Part shown: positions 15,301 through 26,522 of the stretch, piece after piece
Layout: each line of letters opens with the position of its first letter
Numbering within the stretch: position 1 is the first letter of the stretch
Assembly: GCA_008330645.1 (NCBI GenBank)
Contig: VLTN01000005.1
Location: 186,001 to 250,000, forward strand
DNA: 64,000 nucleotides
Origin: Cafeteria roenbergensis
Lineage: Eukaryota; Sar; Bigyra; Bicosoecida; Cafeteriaceae
Direction: 5' to 3'
The notes under the pieces: model-generated
What the model saw: only the letters and a program-made list of their open reading frames with translations
Database searches by the model: none
What the model was told of the DNA's origin: nothing
Position numbers and translations under genes: made by a program

Positions 15301-18300
15301 CCTGGCTCCGCGGACCAAACGAAGAACTCAAGGCAGTCCGTGGTGCCGCCATTCACGGAGCCATTGGACGCCAACGGCTGCTGCGCGAGCATGGGGTGCA
15401 GCGTCGTGTCCGCAGCAGCCAGCGCAGCGCTCTGCTGGCGCCCAAGCGCCGAAGGGGTCGCTGCGAGCTGGGCGGCCGCCATCGCCGCTGCGTTGGCCTG
15501 CGCAACAGAAGGCGGCAGCGCTCCCCATGCCGCCCCCGCCCCCGCCCCGCCGCCAGCTTGCCAGTCGGCGTCGCCGTTGGCGGCCCCGCTCGCACGCGCG
15601 AACAGCGCCGAGAGCATCGCAGTCTCGCGATGCCCGATTGTTGCGCGAGCGTGCGCCGTGTCCAGCTCGATGGCAAAGGGCTGCACAACGGAGGGCGCCT
15701 TGTTCACAATGTCCGTGCCCACTTCCGCCTTGATGATTGCTTGCAGCAGCACCAGCAGCGCCATGACTGACAGGGGTGTCATGATCTGGCAGATGCACAG
15801 GCCTCGCTGCCGCGAAATGAGAGTGAAGTTCTTGATGCAAAGCGCCCTGCAGCCGAACGAGCGAACCACCCGTCGCCCCATCGAGTCCAGCTCCTCGTCC
15901 TCGTCCTCAGGCTCGTCCTCGTCGACAGCCGCCGGGGCCGCGCTGCGCTTTCCGATGGCTCTGCCTCCGCGGAGTGCGCCCGCCCCGCCGGCCAGGACGC
16001 CCGCTCCAGCCTCCACGCCCCCATCGTGCTCATGCTCGTCCTCCACGTCCTCGGTCTCGGCCCCGGCTGCGGAGCGGCCCATCACGGCGTCCGCGCGGCG
16101 ATTGACCTGGAGGAAGACCGACTCCAAGTTGTCCAGCGACACGTTCCACTCTCGCACGACCGCCTCTTCGCCGGCGACCCGCGCACCGAAGGCCTCCGCC
16201 TCCGCCTCAATCAGCGCGGCGGCGCCGACCGGCAGGCCCTCAACGACGGATTGCAACGTTGCCGCCTCGTCCGCTGGCGCGGGACCGGCGCCCGGCAGAG
16301 CCCGACGCATCTCCACGGCCTTGGCCAGCGAGGCAGCCTGCAGCGCAGCCCCGAAGCGGCCTGCCTCCGCTTCCAGCCACTCGAGGCCGCGGGACATTTG
16401 CTCGCCGCGGTCAAGGGGCACGGTGAAGGTGAGGGACGACGCGTCCCTGGACATGATGTGCGAGGACGGCACCAGCTCGCGCATGCGCAGCGCGACAGCG
16501 TCCTCGCGGCCTTGCGCGGCGTTCACGGCCACGCGGTACCCGCCCCCGTAGCGGCCCTTGAGGTCGAGCGAGGAGCCCACACACCAGACGCGGCCGTGTC
16601 CCATGATTGCGACACGGTCGGAGAGGAGCTCCGCCTCCTGGAGGTCGTGCGTGGTCACGATGAGGGCCTTGTCGCCGTCCCGCTTCAGATCCAAGATCAT
16701 GCGCCACAGCTCCGACCGGTTCACGGGGTCCAGCCCAGTGGCAGCCTCGTCCAGTAGAATCACGCTTGGGTTGCCGATGCAAGCGACCGCAACGCTGAGG
16801 CGCCGCCGCATGCCTCCGCTGAAGGTGCCGGCGGCGCGGTCGGCGTCGTCCACCAAGTTGACCTTCTCCAGACGCTCCTCCACCTCGTGCGCGAGTGCCT
16901 CCCTGCCACCCTGCAGCCCTTTGAGCCGCGCAAACAGCTGGAGGTGCTCCCGGGCTGTCAGCTCCGGCCACTGCAGGTCGTGCTGCGGGCAGGTCCCGAG
17001 CGTGGCCTGCACGCTGGCCACGTCCGTTGCGACGTCGAAGCCGTTGACTTCCGCCACCCCTTCTGTCGGAAGCTCGAGCCCCGAGAGGATCTTCAGCAGC
17101 GTGGATTTGCCGGCGCCATTGTGGCCGAGCAGCCCAAGGCATGTGCCTGGCTTGACCGTGAGACTCAGCCCGTCCACGGCCAGCACGTCCCCCGCCCCCG
17201 TGCTTGTGCTTGCGGTGTCGCCGCTGCCGGATCCGGCACCGGCACCGGCACCGGCCTTGCTGGACACGGCAGGGCGGCGCCGGCAGCAAGCGCCGCAGGC
17301 TGTGCAGCACAGGACGCCCCATATCGCGGCCAGAACTCGGGCGGTGGCTCCGCCACGGTTGCAAGTGCCGGGCAGGCAACCCGAGTCCTGCAGGGCCCCG
17401 GCAAGGCCGCAGCATGCGCTGGGGGCGCGGTAGACCTTGCGCAAGCCCGAGAGCCGGACGCGGAAGTCGCCGCGGCCGCTGACGGCCGCCGCCCGCTCCT
17501 CGCGCACTCCGGGGTCGCTTGTGGTCGCGTCCCGGCCATCGATGCCCTCCGCATGGCCAGCGGCTGCGGCTCCCCCGATGGCCGACGCAATCTCGCGCGG
17601 GCCGTCGCGGCTGCTGCTTCTGCTGCTGCTGCCGCCGCCGCGGGCGCCAAAGTTTACGGAGCCGTCGTCTGGCGCTTCTGAGCCCAGCAGCGGCACCTTG
17701 GCGGCGGACAAGGGCTTGCGTCCGCTTGCTCGGGCGGCGTCACTGGCGCGGGGCTTCCCGGGGCTCCCCCTGGACCGCGATATGCCGATGCAAAAGCAGG
17801 GGTGCGCGGGCGTGCCCTGGTCGCCAGCCAGGACGGCGTCCAGGTAGAGGGCAAGCACGCCAAAGATGAGCATGTTGGCGAGGAGGAAGCCGAAGGCCTG
17901 GGCCGGCGCCGGGTCGTGGATGTCCATGCCAAAGAACTTGATCTCCTTCGTCTCCCACAGGTCGCTCCAGTGGAACCCGGGGCCTTTCGTCACGTGGCCG
18001 GCAGCCACGTCGATCTCGGACGAGCTGAGCTCCGCCACAGCGTAAAACGCCTTGGAGAGGTGGAACGCCGGGTACAGGCTGAGCAGCCAGCGCACGGCCA
18101 CCACCCAGTCCGCCACGTTTCCGTAGAGCAGGTCAATCAGCTTGCCGTACGCCGAGCAGAGAATCACCTGGAACACGAAGCCAATGAGGCAGAGGGTGTA
18201 GGCGATCGACTGGGCCGTGCGCTGCGAGCGCACAAGGGCGCTCACGAGAAACGCCAGGGCGGAGAACGCCCAGTTGAAGAACGTGAAGAGAGCGGGCGGA

Positions 18301-19724
18301 ACGAGCCAGTGCGAGTTGGTGAAGAATTCGAAGCCAGCGGCCCATCCGCAAGCGGTCAGGAGCAGCGCGGAGACCAAGGACAGCACCCCGGCATGGACTG
18401 ACCAAGCTAGCCAAAAGGCGGCGTTCTTCAGCCCCATCGTGCGCATGCCCACGCGGCGCTTCGACTCCTTCTCGCCCACCAGCTCGGATACCAGCGTGAA
18501 GAAGATCACGCAGGCTGGCACGAAGAAATAAATTCCGCCGTTCATGGCGGCCACCTGGTAGCCGTGGACTCGCGGCAGCGGTGTCGGGAAGTGACGCCAC
18601 CAGACGTCCAGGGAAAAGCTCGTCTTGTTCCGGCCCTCTGCCGAGAGGCCAGCCGGCCCCGAGGCGCGGCGTGGCGAAGGGGATGCGTCGCCAGACGCAA
18701 TCTCCAGGGCCGCGCTGTCGAGGGCGAGCTTGGTCTGCACGGAGTGGTCCTCCGCAAAGAAGGGGAACTGGTGAATGCTGTAGTTGCGCAAGATCGAGTA
18801 CGACTGCGCCGGCCGCGCCAGCACGTCCGCTGCATACTCCCCGACAAAGGTGATGGCAATCTGCGTCTGGTTGGGCTTTTCGAGCAGGTGGGCATCCATC
18901 AGCGCCGAGTCGGCCACGTAGTCGCAGGGCAGGCAGTCGCGCTCCCACTCCGACGTGTGGCCCCACTCAGGAGGCGGGCACAACGCCGAGGGGTCCGTGC
19001 GGCACTGCCCGGCGTTCCCCAGGGTGGAGTTTGCGAAAAAGCTGGTGTTGAGCAGCGGGTGCGGGTGTTGAGTGCCGCCGATGGGCACAATGTCAACTCC
19101 CATCTCGAGGCCGTTGTCTGCCGCCACGCGCCCGAGCAGGGTCTGGACCCGAGGGGTGTCCGGGGCGTACAAGATTGTCACGCACGGTCCGGCGGGGGAT
19201 TGGCACCTGGGAATGTTACCCACGGGCATGGCCACGGGGAACGGCACTGCGGAAACCGGTCACAGGGTCACACAGTCGCCGGCACCACGCGGTTCGCGAC
19301 AGCGCAGCAGCGTGGGTCTCCGAAAGCAGCGCGCGAGCAGGGGAAGCAGCGCCCAGCGCCATTGCTCCCGCAGAAGCGGTCCCGGGGGGAGGGGGGCGCA
19401 CGGCGTGGGGACGGCTGCACCGCAACGCGGCAGGGCTGAACCAAGCGCAAAGAGAGGGGCGGCGGGCAGACCATTTTCCGCGCAGGATCCGCACCCGCTG
19501 CCGCGCGGGGCCTCACCCTCCTTGTCCACTACCACATTTGCCAAGAGCTGGAGAAGCACAAGGATGATTGTGACGACGGGGGGAGCAACAAGGATCGCGA
19601 CTGTCTGCTTCCAGGCACGCAGGGCGCGGACGGCGTTCAACCAGACCAGCACGCTCGTCTGCCCGCACAGAGTGGAGCCCTTGGCCGCAAAGGTCGGGCG
19701 CTTCGCAGCGCCGGGCCTTGCCAT
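12372..19724 (-). CDS. ABCA-type full ABC transporter (one intron)
   Basis: Two exons: 19724-19517 and 19246-12372. The GT-AG intron 19516-19247 (270 bp) keeps frame (GAG-G|gtgagg ... ccgcag|TG); the joined protein has 2360 residues. Exon 1 supplies the N-terminal membrane segment (TVAILVAPPVVTIILVLLQL) of ABCA proteins. Order: TM, large extracytosolic loop, TM cluster, NBD1, linker, second TM and loop, TM cluster, NBD2. NBD1 (about 770-930): LLGHNGAGKST, CPQHDLQWPELT, FSGGMRRRLSV, ILLDEAATGLDP, VTTHDLQEAE. NBD2 (about 2044-2210): FLGENGCGKST, THQHERLWEDLT, LSGGMRRRLAV, then CAEDELTTGSD, VTHLFDE. ABCA proteins move lipids across membranes using ATP. The NBD1 Walker B is followed by AAT instead of the usual PTT, and the NBD2 Walker B strand is poorly hydrophobic, so NBD2 may hydrolyse weakly. 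Substrate unknown. Confidence 0.88.
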
Positions 19725-20035
19725 CCCGCGCTGTCACGCCGCACTTGGTCGGCTAGCGGCCGGGCGGCGGCCGGGGTTCGGCGCGACTGGCAGCTCGCAC
19801 ACGAGTGCCCTCGCGGCCGCCGGTGGTGGTGCGTCAGCGGCTCTGCAAATGGAGCGGCGACTTGTCCTGCGCGGGGTGTGCACGTTCGGACGCTGCCAGC
19901 CGCAAGCCGGGCCGAGGCCGCGCCCCGGGCTGGTCCGACTCGTCGGCTTTAGCCTCGACGTGGGGGCCGCCGGCTGCAGCGGCTCATCGACTCGCGGCCC
20001 ATCGAGTGGTTCCTTGAGGGCAGCAGCGCCGCAGC
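19725..20035. promoter_or_regulatory. Divergent intergenic region (ABC transporter / FAD oxidoreductase)
   Basis: 311 bp between the start codons of two divergent genes, so it must hold both promoters and 5' leaders. It is very GC-rich with no TATA-like box; I see no repeat or RNA gene in it. Confidence 0.45.
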
Positions 20036-21851
20036 ATGTTGGCGGGGCTTGCCTTGCGCGTGGTCTGTGCGATGACTCTGGCCGGATCCACGTTAGGGCT
20101 GGCTGGCAAGGCCCGCAGCTTCGATCTGGTCGTGTATGGGGGGACGCCGGGAGGCGTGACGACGGCAGTTGCAGCTGCCCGAACGTTCTCCAACCGCACG
20201 GGCCGCCCGCTCGCCGTCGCTCTCGTAGCACCCGGGTGAGCTGCCCGCCGTTGCGCGGATGCGCGCTCAGCCGACCTTGCATGGTGTGTGGGGTCGGTTC
20301 AGGGCTGTTGACTGCCGCTTGCCGCCGGCAGATCCGCCGGCCAGCGCTCGCCAACGACCTGCTTGTGTCTGCCACGACGGTTTGCGCAGCGCAAGAGTGG
20401 GCGGGATGTGCTCTGGCGGCCTCGGCAAGACGGATACGGGGAACACAAACGTGATCGGGGGCCTTGCGCTCGAGGTGTTCTCGCGCAACGGGGCCTGGTA
20501 CGGCTCGCAAGCCCCGCAGTGGGACTTCGAGCCCCACGTCGCCGAGGCCATCTTCCTGGACATGCTGCAGGAGGCCGGCGTCGAAGTGTTCACTGGGGAG
20601 CGCATTGCGTCGACCTCGATGCAGAGGGGCGGTGTCCTGGCCACGCTCACGACTGCAAGCGGCGCTGAGTTCGCCGCCAGAGTGTTTGCCGACGCGACGT
20701 ACGAGGGAGACCTGTTCGCAAGCGCGGGCGCCGCGTTCGCGGTCGGGCGAGAGGCGTCCAGCGCGTACAACGAAAGCCTGGCGGGAAGGTACCTGTATTC
20801 TCCGAAGAACCAGGTGCGCGTGCGCGTGAACCCGTTCGGGGCCAACGCCTCAGTGCTCCCGCTCGTTGTCACCGGCAATACCGGCCCGGCAGGGAGCGGC
20901 GACGGCCTCGTGCAGGCCTACAACTTCCGGCTTTGCGTGACCCGAAACGCGACCAACTTCCTCCCGTTTCCAGCGCCGCGCCAGTACGACTCGTCTGCGT
21001 GGGAGCTGTTTCGCCGTCGCGCGAGCGTGCTTCGCGACGAGGGGTCGCTGCGCCTGGAGAGCTTTCTGGGAAACACCCGAGCAACTGTTGGCGACAAGTA
21101 CGACATGAACAACGGCGGCCCGACCTCAACAGACTGCGTTGGCTGCAGCTGGGAGTGGCCAACGGCCGACTGGGCGAAGCGGGACTCCATCTGGAGCGCT
21201 CACCAGCAGTACCACCTGGGGCTGATGCACTTCTTGCAGACCGACCCGGCCCTGCCGTCGTCCCTCAGGGCGGACGCGCGCGCCTGGGGCTTGTGCGCCG
21301 ACGAGTTCACGGACAGCGGAGGCTGGCCCGGCCAGCTCTACGTGCGCGAAGGCCGAAGGCTGGTGGGCGACGCCGTGTTCACCCAGGGCTCCGCTCAAGA
21401 GACGAAGCGCTTCCCCGACGCCATTGGGTGCGGGAGCTACAACTTCGACACGCACAACGCCCAGCGGCTCCTCTGCACCCCTGACACCATGCACTGCGAG
21501 CCCCCGGCCGCCGGACCTCCGCTGCCAGGGACCAACGTGAGCGGGTGGTATTTCCTCAACGAGGGCGACGTGGAGATCAACCCGGGCGAGTACCAGATCC
21601 CGTACTGGGTCCTGTTGCCAAAGCGGGCAGACTTGACAAACGTTCTGGTGTCGGTCTCGGTGTCGGCCAGCCACATCGGCTACGCCACCCTCCGCCTGGA
21701 GCCGCAGTACATGATCATGGGCCACGCGGCCGGGGCAGCTGCCGCGCTCGCGCTGGAGGCCGGCTGCGCAGTGCAGGACGTCAACATGACGACGCTTCGC
21801 AGCACGCTGGCAGAACAGCGCGCGGTTCTGGACATTCCAGAGCGGGGCTGA
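20036..21851 (+). CDS. Secreted FAD-dependent oxidoreductase (one intron)
   Basis: Two exons, 20036-20235 and 20390-21851. The 154-bp intron begins gtgagc, ends gcgcag and keeps frame, joining ALVAPG to ARVGGMCSGGLG; total 553 residues. An N-terminal hydrophobic segment (LALRVVCAMTLAGSTLGLAG) looks like a signal peptide. The dinucleotide fold is FDLVVYGGTPGGVTTAVAAA (GGTPGG for FAD), followed by GGMCSGGLGKTD, DATYEGDLFASAGAAF and AYNFRLCVT, the hallmark phrases of the FAD-dependent oxidoreductase family often called FAD_oxidored (Pfam PF12831, from memory). Near the C-terminus, ASHIGYATLRLEPQYMIMGH and AAGAAAALALEAG complete the flavin-binding domain. Several Asn-X-Ser/Thr sites fit a secretory protein. 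Substrate unknown; bacterial relatives sit in carbohydrate-use loci, but nothing here specifies one. Confidence 0.85.
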
Positions 21852-21924
21852 TGGTCGTCCCACAGACGGCTGACTGGGGCGGGGCAGACGCCACCGCGGC
21901 GGGCACGCGAACGGCCGGCACACC

Positions 21925-23574
21925 CTACCTGCCTGCGCTGCTGCCAGCGTCGCTTCCGACTGGCTTGGCTCGGGCAATGACCAACGCAAATGCCGCCGAC
22001 GCGATGACGTAGCACCCGCTGACCGCCGCCACCAGCGCAAAGCGAATGTCGCGCTTGTCGTCAAGCGAGTCCCAAACAGCGCCCAGCACTGCCGGCGCTA
22101 CGCTGCCACCTGCCGTTGTGATCGCGACAAAGAGGGCTGTCGCGGTCCCGATGTGATCCAGCGGCACAAGCGTCTGCACCGCCGCTAGCGTCGGCCCGAA
22201 CCACGCCTCGGCGAAGAGGTACGCCACCGCAAGCCCGCCCATGGAAGCCTCAAACGAGGGAGACAAGAACGTCACCGCCATGGCGCCAGCAGCGACGAGC
22301 CCGCCGACGATGGGGACCCACAGCTGCGCCATGGGCCCGAACCGCGACAGCGCGTCGCCCACCGCGCCTCCGCCGAGGGCGCTGGTGGTCCCGCACGCTG
22401 CCACGATGACGGCGTTGCCGATGGAGAAGTCGTCCGCGCGCGTTGGGAACTGGGCGGCCATGAACTTGGCCAGAAAAAAGGCGATGGACAGGCCCGCCAG
22501 GAACCGCGCCGTGGCAGCAATCACGGTGAGAACAAACCCCGGCGTTGCGCAGACGCGCGCGACCCTGCGTGGCACCAGCGCAGCAGCGGCGGAGGCAAAG
22601 CGGCGGCGACAGCTGCCGTCGCGTGCCGCCTCTGCGGCTGGGGGCACGGGGAGCAAACTGCACTGCTCCGGGGACACAGCGGGACCATCGTGGGAGCGGT
22701 CGGGGCGTCGGCTCGCGACCTCGTGACAGTCAGAGGCGAGCCCCGGTCCAGCTCCCAGCGCAGCGCGTGGCTTCAGCGCGGCCTCTGCCTCTGACGTCTC
22801 GTCGCCGCCGCCTGTTTGGCTTTGCCCCAGAGACAGAGCACGGGACGCCATCGCGCGGTGGCTGCTGGCCGAGGGGAGGCACGCGGCTGCCAGGGCTGTC
22901 GCGACCACCCCAAGGGCCCCGATGCCGGCCACGACGGCTCGCCAGCCGACCCTGTTGTCCAGCAAGAGACAGGCCGACGCAAGTCCTCCGCCCCAGTACA
23001 CGCCGACCGAGAACACGGCGTTGGCGATGGAGCGTCGCGAGGCCGGGACGACCGCGGCGATGATGCTGTAGGCGGCGGGGGACGTGACGCTCTCAGCCAG
23101 GCCGACCAGTGCCCTGCAAATCGCCAGCAGCCAAAACGTGGACGCAAGCGCCTGCGCTGCCGTGGCGGCGGACCAGATGAGCACCGCGGCGGCGAGCAGC
23201 CACTTGACTCTGGCGCCAATGCGGTCCAGCACGGGCCCGGTTACTGCCGACGCCGCGGCGTAGAACAGGCTGAACGCCACCCCGGTGAGCACGCCGTACT
23301 CGGCCGCGCTGAGGCAAGTTGCCTCGGCTACCGAGTACCGCTCGGCATCGTTGGCGGTCCGGCATTCGGAGCAGGGAGTGCACACTGGCCGAGCATCGCA
23401 GGCGTCGCAATTGCTGCAGAGGACCGCGCACGCCTTGGGCTCAACCGCAGCAATGTAGCCCAGCACGTATCGGTCGAGCTGCGACACTACGTTTACGAGC
23501 TGCAAAACCACGACTGCGCCCAGCCACGGGGCCACGCCCAGCGGCCCGAGCCGCATGTTGCAGCCGAGCAGCAC
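21925..23574 (-). CDS. MFS transporter, spinster-like
   Basis: 549 residues, single exon, about 12 membrane helices. After helix 1 comes VSQLDRYVLGYI, close to the NYLDRY motif of spinster-type and related organic-anion MFS proteins, then a cysteine-rich loop (CSNCDACDARPVCTPCSEC), unusual for the family and probably extracytosolic. Helix 2-3 carries the MFS signature as GPVLDRIGARVKW. A long polar central loop (about 245-345) separates the halves; the second half has ALGGGAVGDALSRFG and a TAGGSVAPAVLGAVWD helix. Spinster homologues export lysolipids or sphingolipids or move protons in endolysosomes; the substrate here is unknown. The gene is convergent with the FAD oxidoreductase (73 bp gap) and divergent from the hydroxylase/transferase. 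ATG at 23556 (MRLGPLG) is an alternative start. Confidence 0.82.
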   Translation of the reverse strand: MLLGCNMRLGPLGVAPWLGAVVVLQLVNVVSQLDRYVLGYIAAVEPKACAVLCSNCDACDARPVCTPCSECRTANDAERYSVAEATCLSAAEYGVLTGVAFSLFYAAASAVTGPVLDRIGARVKWLLAAAVLIWSAATAAQALASTFWLLAICRALVGLAESVTSPAAYSIIAAVVPASRRSIANAVFSVGVYWGGGLASACLLLDNRVGWRAVVAGIGALGVVATALAAACLPSASSHRAMASRALSLGQSQTGGGDETSEAEAALKPRAALGAGPGLASDCHEVASRRPDRSHDGPAVSPEQCSLLPVPPAAEAARDGSCRRRFASAAAALVPRRVARVCATPGFVLTVIAATARFLAGLSIAFFLAKFMAAQFPTRADDFSIGNAVIVAACGTTSALGGGAVGDALSRFGPMAQLWVPIVGGLVAAGAMAVTFLSPSFEASMGGLAVAYLFAEAWFGPTLAAVQTLVPLDHIGTATALFVAITTAGGSVAPAVLGAVWDSLDDKRDIRFALVAAVSGCYVIASAAFALVIARAKPVGSDAGSSAGR

Positions 23575-23896
23575 AACTGGGCGCTCGCTGCCTCAACGGC
23601 CAGGCCGCCGCAACGGCGACCTCCGGCCGGGCAGAACCCTCGCTGCGCCTGGAGGCCGCGGCTCCCTTGTGGCGGGTCGTTGGCCCTGTGCCAAGCTGAT
23701 GGCACAGCTGTGGCCATGGGTGGTGCAAACCCCGGCGGCGCTGCAAGAGCTCTGCTGCCCGCGCGCCCTCGCCTGCGCGCCCCAAGGCCACAGCTCGCAG
23801 TCCCGGATCGGGAGTGCCGCTTTCAAGCATTCGAGCTCGGAGAGACACGGGCGGGGAGCAGGTTGCAAGAGGTTCGTCAACGAGCTTGGGGGCGGA
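23575..23896. promoter_or_regulatory. Divergent intergenic region (MFS / hydroxylase-transferase)
   Basis: 322 bp between the MFS start and ATG 23897. The plus-strand frame stays open through it, so an N-terminal extension of the next protein from 23699 or 23555 is formally possible; its composition (Arg/Pro/Gly-rich, no fold) argues against that. No other signal seen. Confidence 0.4.
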
Positions 23897-26260
23897 ATGG
23901 AGAGCATTGCGAGCGCTGCGGAGCAAGCGCTGGCGCCTCACGTCGCATGGCTGCTTCGCGGGGGGGAAGGATCGCCCTGCTACGCAATCGTCGACCACGT
24001 GCTGTCCCGCGGCGACGCGTCCCGTTTGAGGGAGGCATGCCAGGCGGCAAGGCCGGGGCTGCGACCCACCGGCGTTGGGCGAGGCTTGACCGCACGGGAC
24101 GGGGATCGGGACCGCAGCGACCTGCGGGCGTGGGTGACAGAGCGCGCCATGGATGCAGTGTCGAAGCTCTCGACCGGAGAAGGCGGCGCGCCTGTGGACA
24201 AGCTGGACGAGGCCCTGGCACTGCTCGTTTCGCTGCAAACCGCAGTCGCGGGCCAGATGCCCGAGCTGCAGGTGGACCCGCCCAGCCGCAGCCGCAGCGA
24301 GGCCCAGCTGACGTGCTACCCTGGGGGAGGCTCGCGGTACGTGCGACACCTGGACGCGTTCAGCACGACGCCTGGGGACGATGCCGCCGCCGGGCGCGAC
24401 GCGCGGCGGGTGACCGCTATCTTGTACCTAAACGCGGACTGGGAGCCCGCGCACGGCGGCAGGCTGCGGCTTTTCCCGCCGTGCGCAGGGCGCGCGCACG
24501 TAGACGTGGACCCAGTCTTCGGAAGGCTGCTGCTGTTCCGGTCGGAGCTGGTCGCGCACGAGGTGCTGCCGTCTCACGCCCAGCGCTGGGCGCTCACGCT
24601 CTGGATGCGGGGCAAGGCCGCGGTGGCGGGCGCGCCAGCAGTGGCGGCCAAGGCTCCCCTGCTGGCTGCGGTCGCGAGCGATCGCGCCTCGGCTGTCGCT
24701 GCAGCCGGGGCAAGCGACGCTGCAGACGCCGCGCCGCCCGCCCGCCAGCGGCCGCGCCCGCCTGGCTGCAGAGCTGTGCGCTACGTGGTTCCTGCGTCTC
24801 CCCTGCACGCGTCGGCGCCGCCCCTCCCCGGAAGGATCTTCGTCTCAGTGCCCGCCTACCGAGAGCCGGACCTGGTGCCGACGCTGCAGTCGCTGTTCGA
24901 GGCTGCGCGCGACCCGTCCCGGCTGCGTGTCGGCCTCGTCGTGCAGGCGGACGAGGGGGCGGACGGCGATGCGCTTTCGCGGCCAGCGTCGGCTCTACTG
25001 ACGCCAGCGGCTCGTGCATGGGCAGTTTCGGCGCTGCGGGTCATCCGCTGCTCGTCGGCTGACGCTGCCGGGCCGGTGTGGGCGCGGCACCTGTGCTGGT
25101 CGCTCTGGAGGCACGAGCCCTACGTGCTCGGCATCGATTCGCACACTCGGTTCGTGGACGGGTTCGACGACATCCTCATTGGCCAGCTGGCGGCTGCGGA
25201 GCGCCAGCTGGAACGCGAGGCAGGGGCGCCCAGTGGAGCGCTTGGAGGGCAGCCTCGCAAGGCGGTGCTCACCACGTACCCGGCCGCCTACAGGTGGCCC
25301 GGGGAGCGGCCGAGCCCGTCTGGGGAGGTGTGGGTTTCCGAGTCCGCACTGCACCTGCCGACGGTGATTCGGAGGTCTGCAGCAGCCCACACCACGTCCG
25401 ACGGGTTCCCGCGTCTCGCGGCAGCTCACTGGGCGACCGAGCCGCTCGCGGCCGCCGTCGCCGCATCATCTGGGGCCTTTGCGGAAGCAGCAGCTGGGCC
25501 GCACACGACCGAGGCCGGGGTGCCAGATCTCGGCTCCGGGGGCTCGGCAGCGTCTGCGCAGGCCGCGACCAGCTGCAAGCAACCCGAGTCCGCCCCGCCG
25601 GCTCCGCTGTTTGTTGAACCTCTCCGGTGCAATGAATGGGGCGCGTGTCTCACCTTCTCGAGGCCAGACTTTTGGCTGCAAGTGCCGCCGGACCCGGGCA
25701 TGCGATTCCTCTTTTTCGGGGAGGAGCCCACCACGCTGCTGCGCGCGCTCAGCCGCGGCTTCGCTGTGTTTGCTCCAGGCCAGCCGGTGTGCGTGCACCG
25801 CTGGGAGCGATCCGGGCGACCGTCCTTCCGCGAGCACGCCTCGGGCTGGCGAACGGCTCAGCAGGTCGCAGCGGAGCGAGTCGCCCGCCGCCTGCTGCTG
25901 CAGGCGTCAGCAACGCCCGGGGCGGCAATCCCGATGCTGCCGTGGCCGCGGGGCGCGGGCCCTGCGCCCCCTGGGTGCGCGTGCACAGACGACTGCGGGC
26001 TGCCTTGCGAGCTCGACGCGCCCAGCGCCAAGGCGACGCTCGAGGCTGCTGGGACGGCCTCGGTGGCGCGCCGAGCAGAGTGGCTTGCGTCGGCAACGCT
26101 CGCTGCGGGACACGCTGGCGGCGGGCGGCTCGGGCTTGGGCCATGGCCCCTGCCCGACCCGGAATCCGATGCCAGCCTGCGGGCCCGGCTTGAGCTCGGT
26201 GCAGAGGCTGCCCGGAGGTTCGGATGCCCCAGCTCCAGTGGCACAAGTGGCCCAGCGTGA
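23897..26260 (+). CDS. Fused prolyl 4-hydroxylase and Skp1-type hydroxyproline GlcNAc-transferase
   Basis: 787 residues from ATG 23897. Residues about 25-240 are a 2-oxoglutarate/Fe(II) prolyl 4-hydroxylase of the cytosolic PHD/EGLN type: YPGGGSRYVRHLDAF gives the iron ligands His151 and Asp153, ILYLNADWEPAHGGRLRLFP the core strands, LVAHEVLP the third ligand His221, and QRWALTLWM the 2-oxoglutarate Arg230. Residues about 313-690 are a glycosyltransferase of the Skp1 hydroxyproline GlcNAc-transferase type: RIFVSVPAYREPDLVPTL, the DSH metal site in LGIDSHTRFVDGFDD (about 414), CLTFSRPDFWLQVP, FFGEEPTTLLRALSRGF. In Dictyostelium and Toxoplasma separate enzymes (PhyA, Gnt1) hydroxylate one Skp1 proline and cap it with GlcNAc in an oxygen-sensing pathway. 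Here both steps seem to sit in one chain, linked by an Ala-rich segment. No signal peptide, fitting a cytosolic enzyme. Confidence 0.85.
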   Translation: MESIASAAEQALAPHVAWLLRGGEGSPCYAIVDHVLSRGDASRLREACQAARPGLRPTGVGRGLTARDGDRDRSDLRAWVTERAMDAVSKLSTGEGGAPVDKLDEALALLVSLQTAVAGQMPELQVDPPSRSRSEAQLTCYPGGGSRYVRHLDAFSTTPGDDAAAGRDARRVTAILYLNADWEPAHGGRLRLFPPCAGRAHVDVDPVFGRLLLFRSELVAHEVLPSHAQRWALTLWMRGKAAVAGAPAVAAKAPLLAAVASDRASAVAAAGASDAADAAPPARQRPRPPGCRAVRYVVPASPLHASAPPLPGRIFVSVPAYREPDLVPTLQSLFEAARDPSRLRVGLVVQADEGADGDALSRPASALLTPAARAWAVSALRVIRCSSADAAGPVWARHLCWSLWRHEPYVLGIDSHTRFVDGFDDILIGQLAAAERQLEREAGAPSGALGGQPRKAVLTTYPAAYRWPGERPSPSGEVWVSESALHLPTVIRRSAAAHTTSDGFPRLAAAHWATEPLAAAVAASSGAFAEAAAGPHTTEAGVPDLGSGGSAASAQAATSCKQPESAPPAPLFVEPLRCNEWGACLTFSRPDFWLQVPPDPGMRFLFFGEEPTTLLRALSRGFAVFAPGQPVCVHRWERSGRPSFREHASGWRTAQQVAAERVARRLLLQASATPGAAIPMLPWPRGAGPAPPGCACTDDCGLPCELDAPSAKATLEAAGTASVARRAEWLASATLAAGHAGGGRLGLGPWPLPDPESDASLRARLELGAEAARRFGCPSSSGTSGPA

Positions 26261-26522
26261 AGTGTGAGCCGCTTCATTTGCACACCCCCAGACGCGACCT
26301 CACGGCGCTTCAAACGTTGCGCCGACAATAAGCCTTGAGCGCCTCTGCAAAACGGACAAGCAAGCAAGACACCGTGCGACTCGCATGTTGGCATCCATCT
26401 CACCGAACCAACCCTGCGGAGCGACGTCGCACCGCGTGCCAGCAACAGACAGCGCTGACATCCCCGGTCCGGGCCGAGCACACATCCAGGCCCGCCTTGC
26501 AAAAGCCTGTCTCGCTGCGACA

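Noticed and set aside
19245-19247. Start of the ABC transporter at 19247
   Set aside because: That codon is GTG and lies at a splice acceptor; the upstream exon 19724-19517 supplies the missing first membrane helix in phase.
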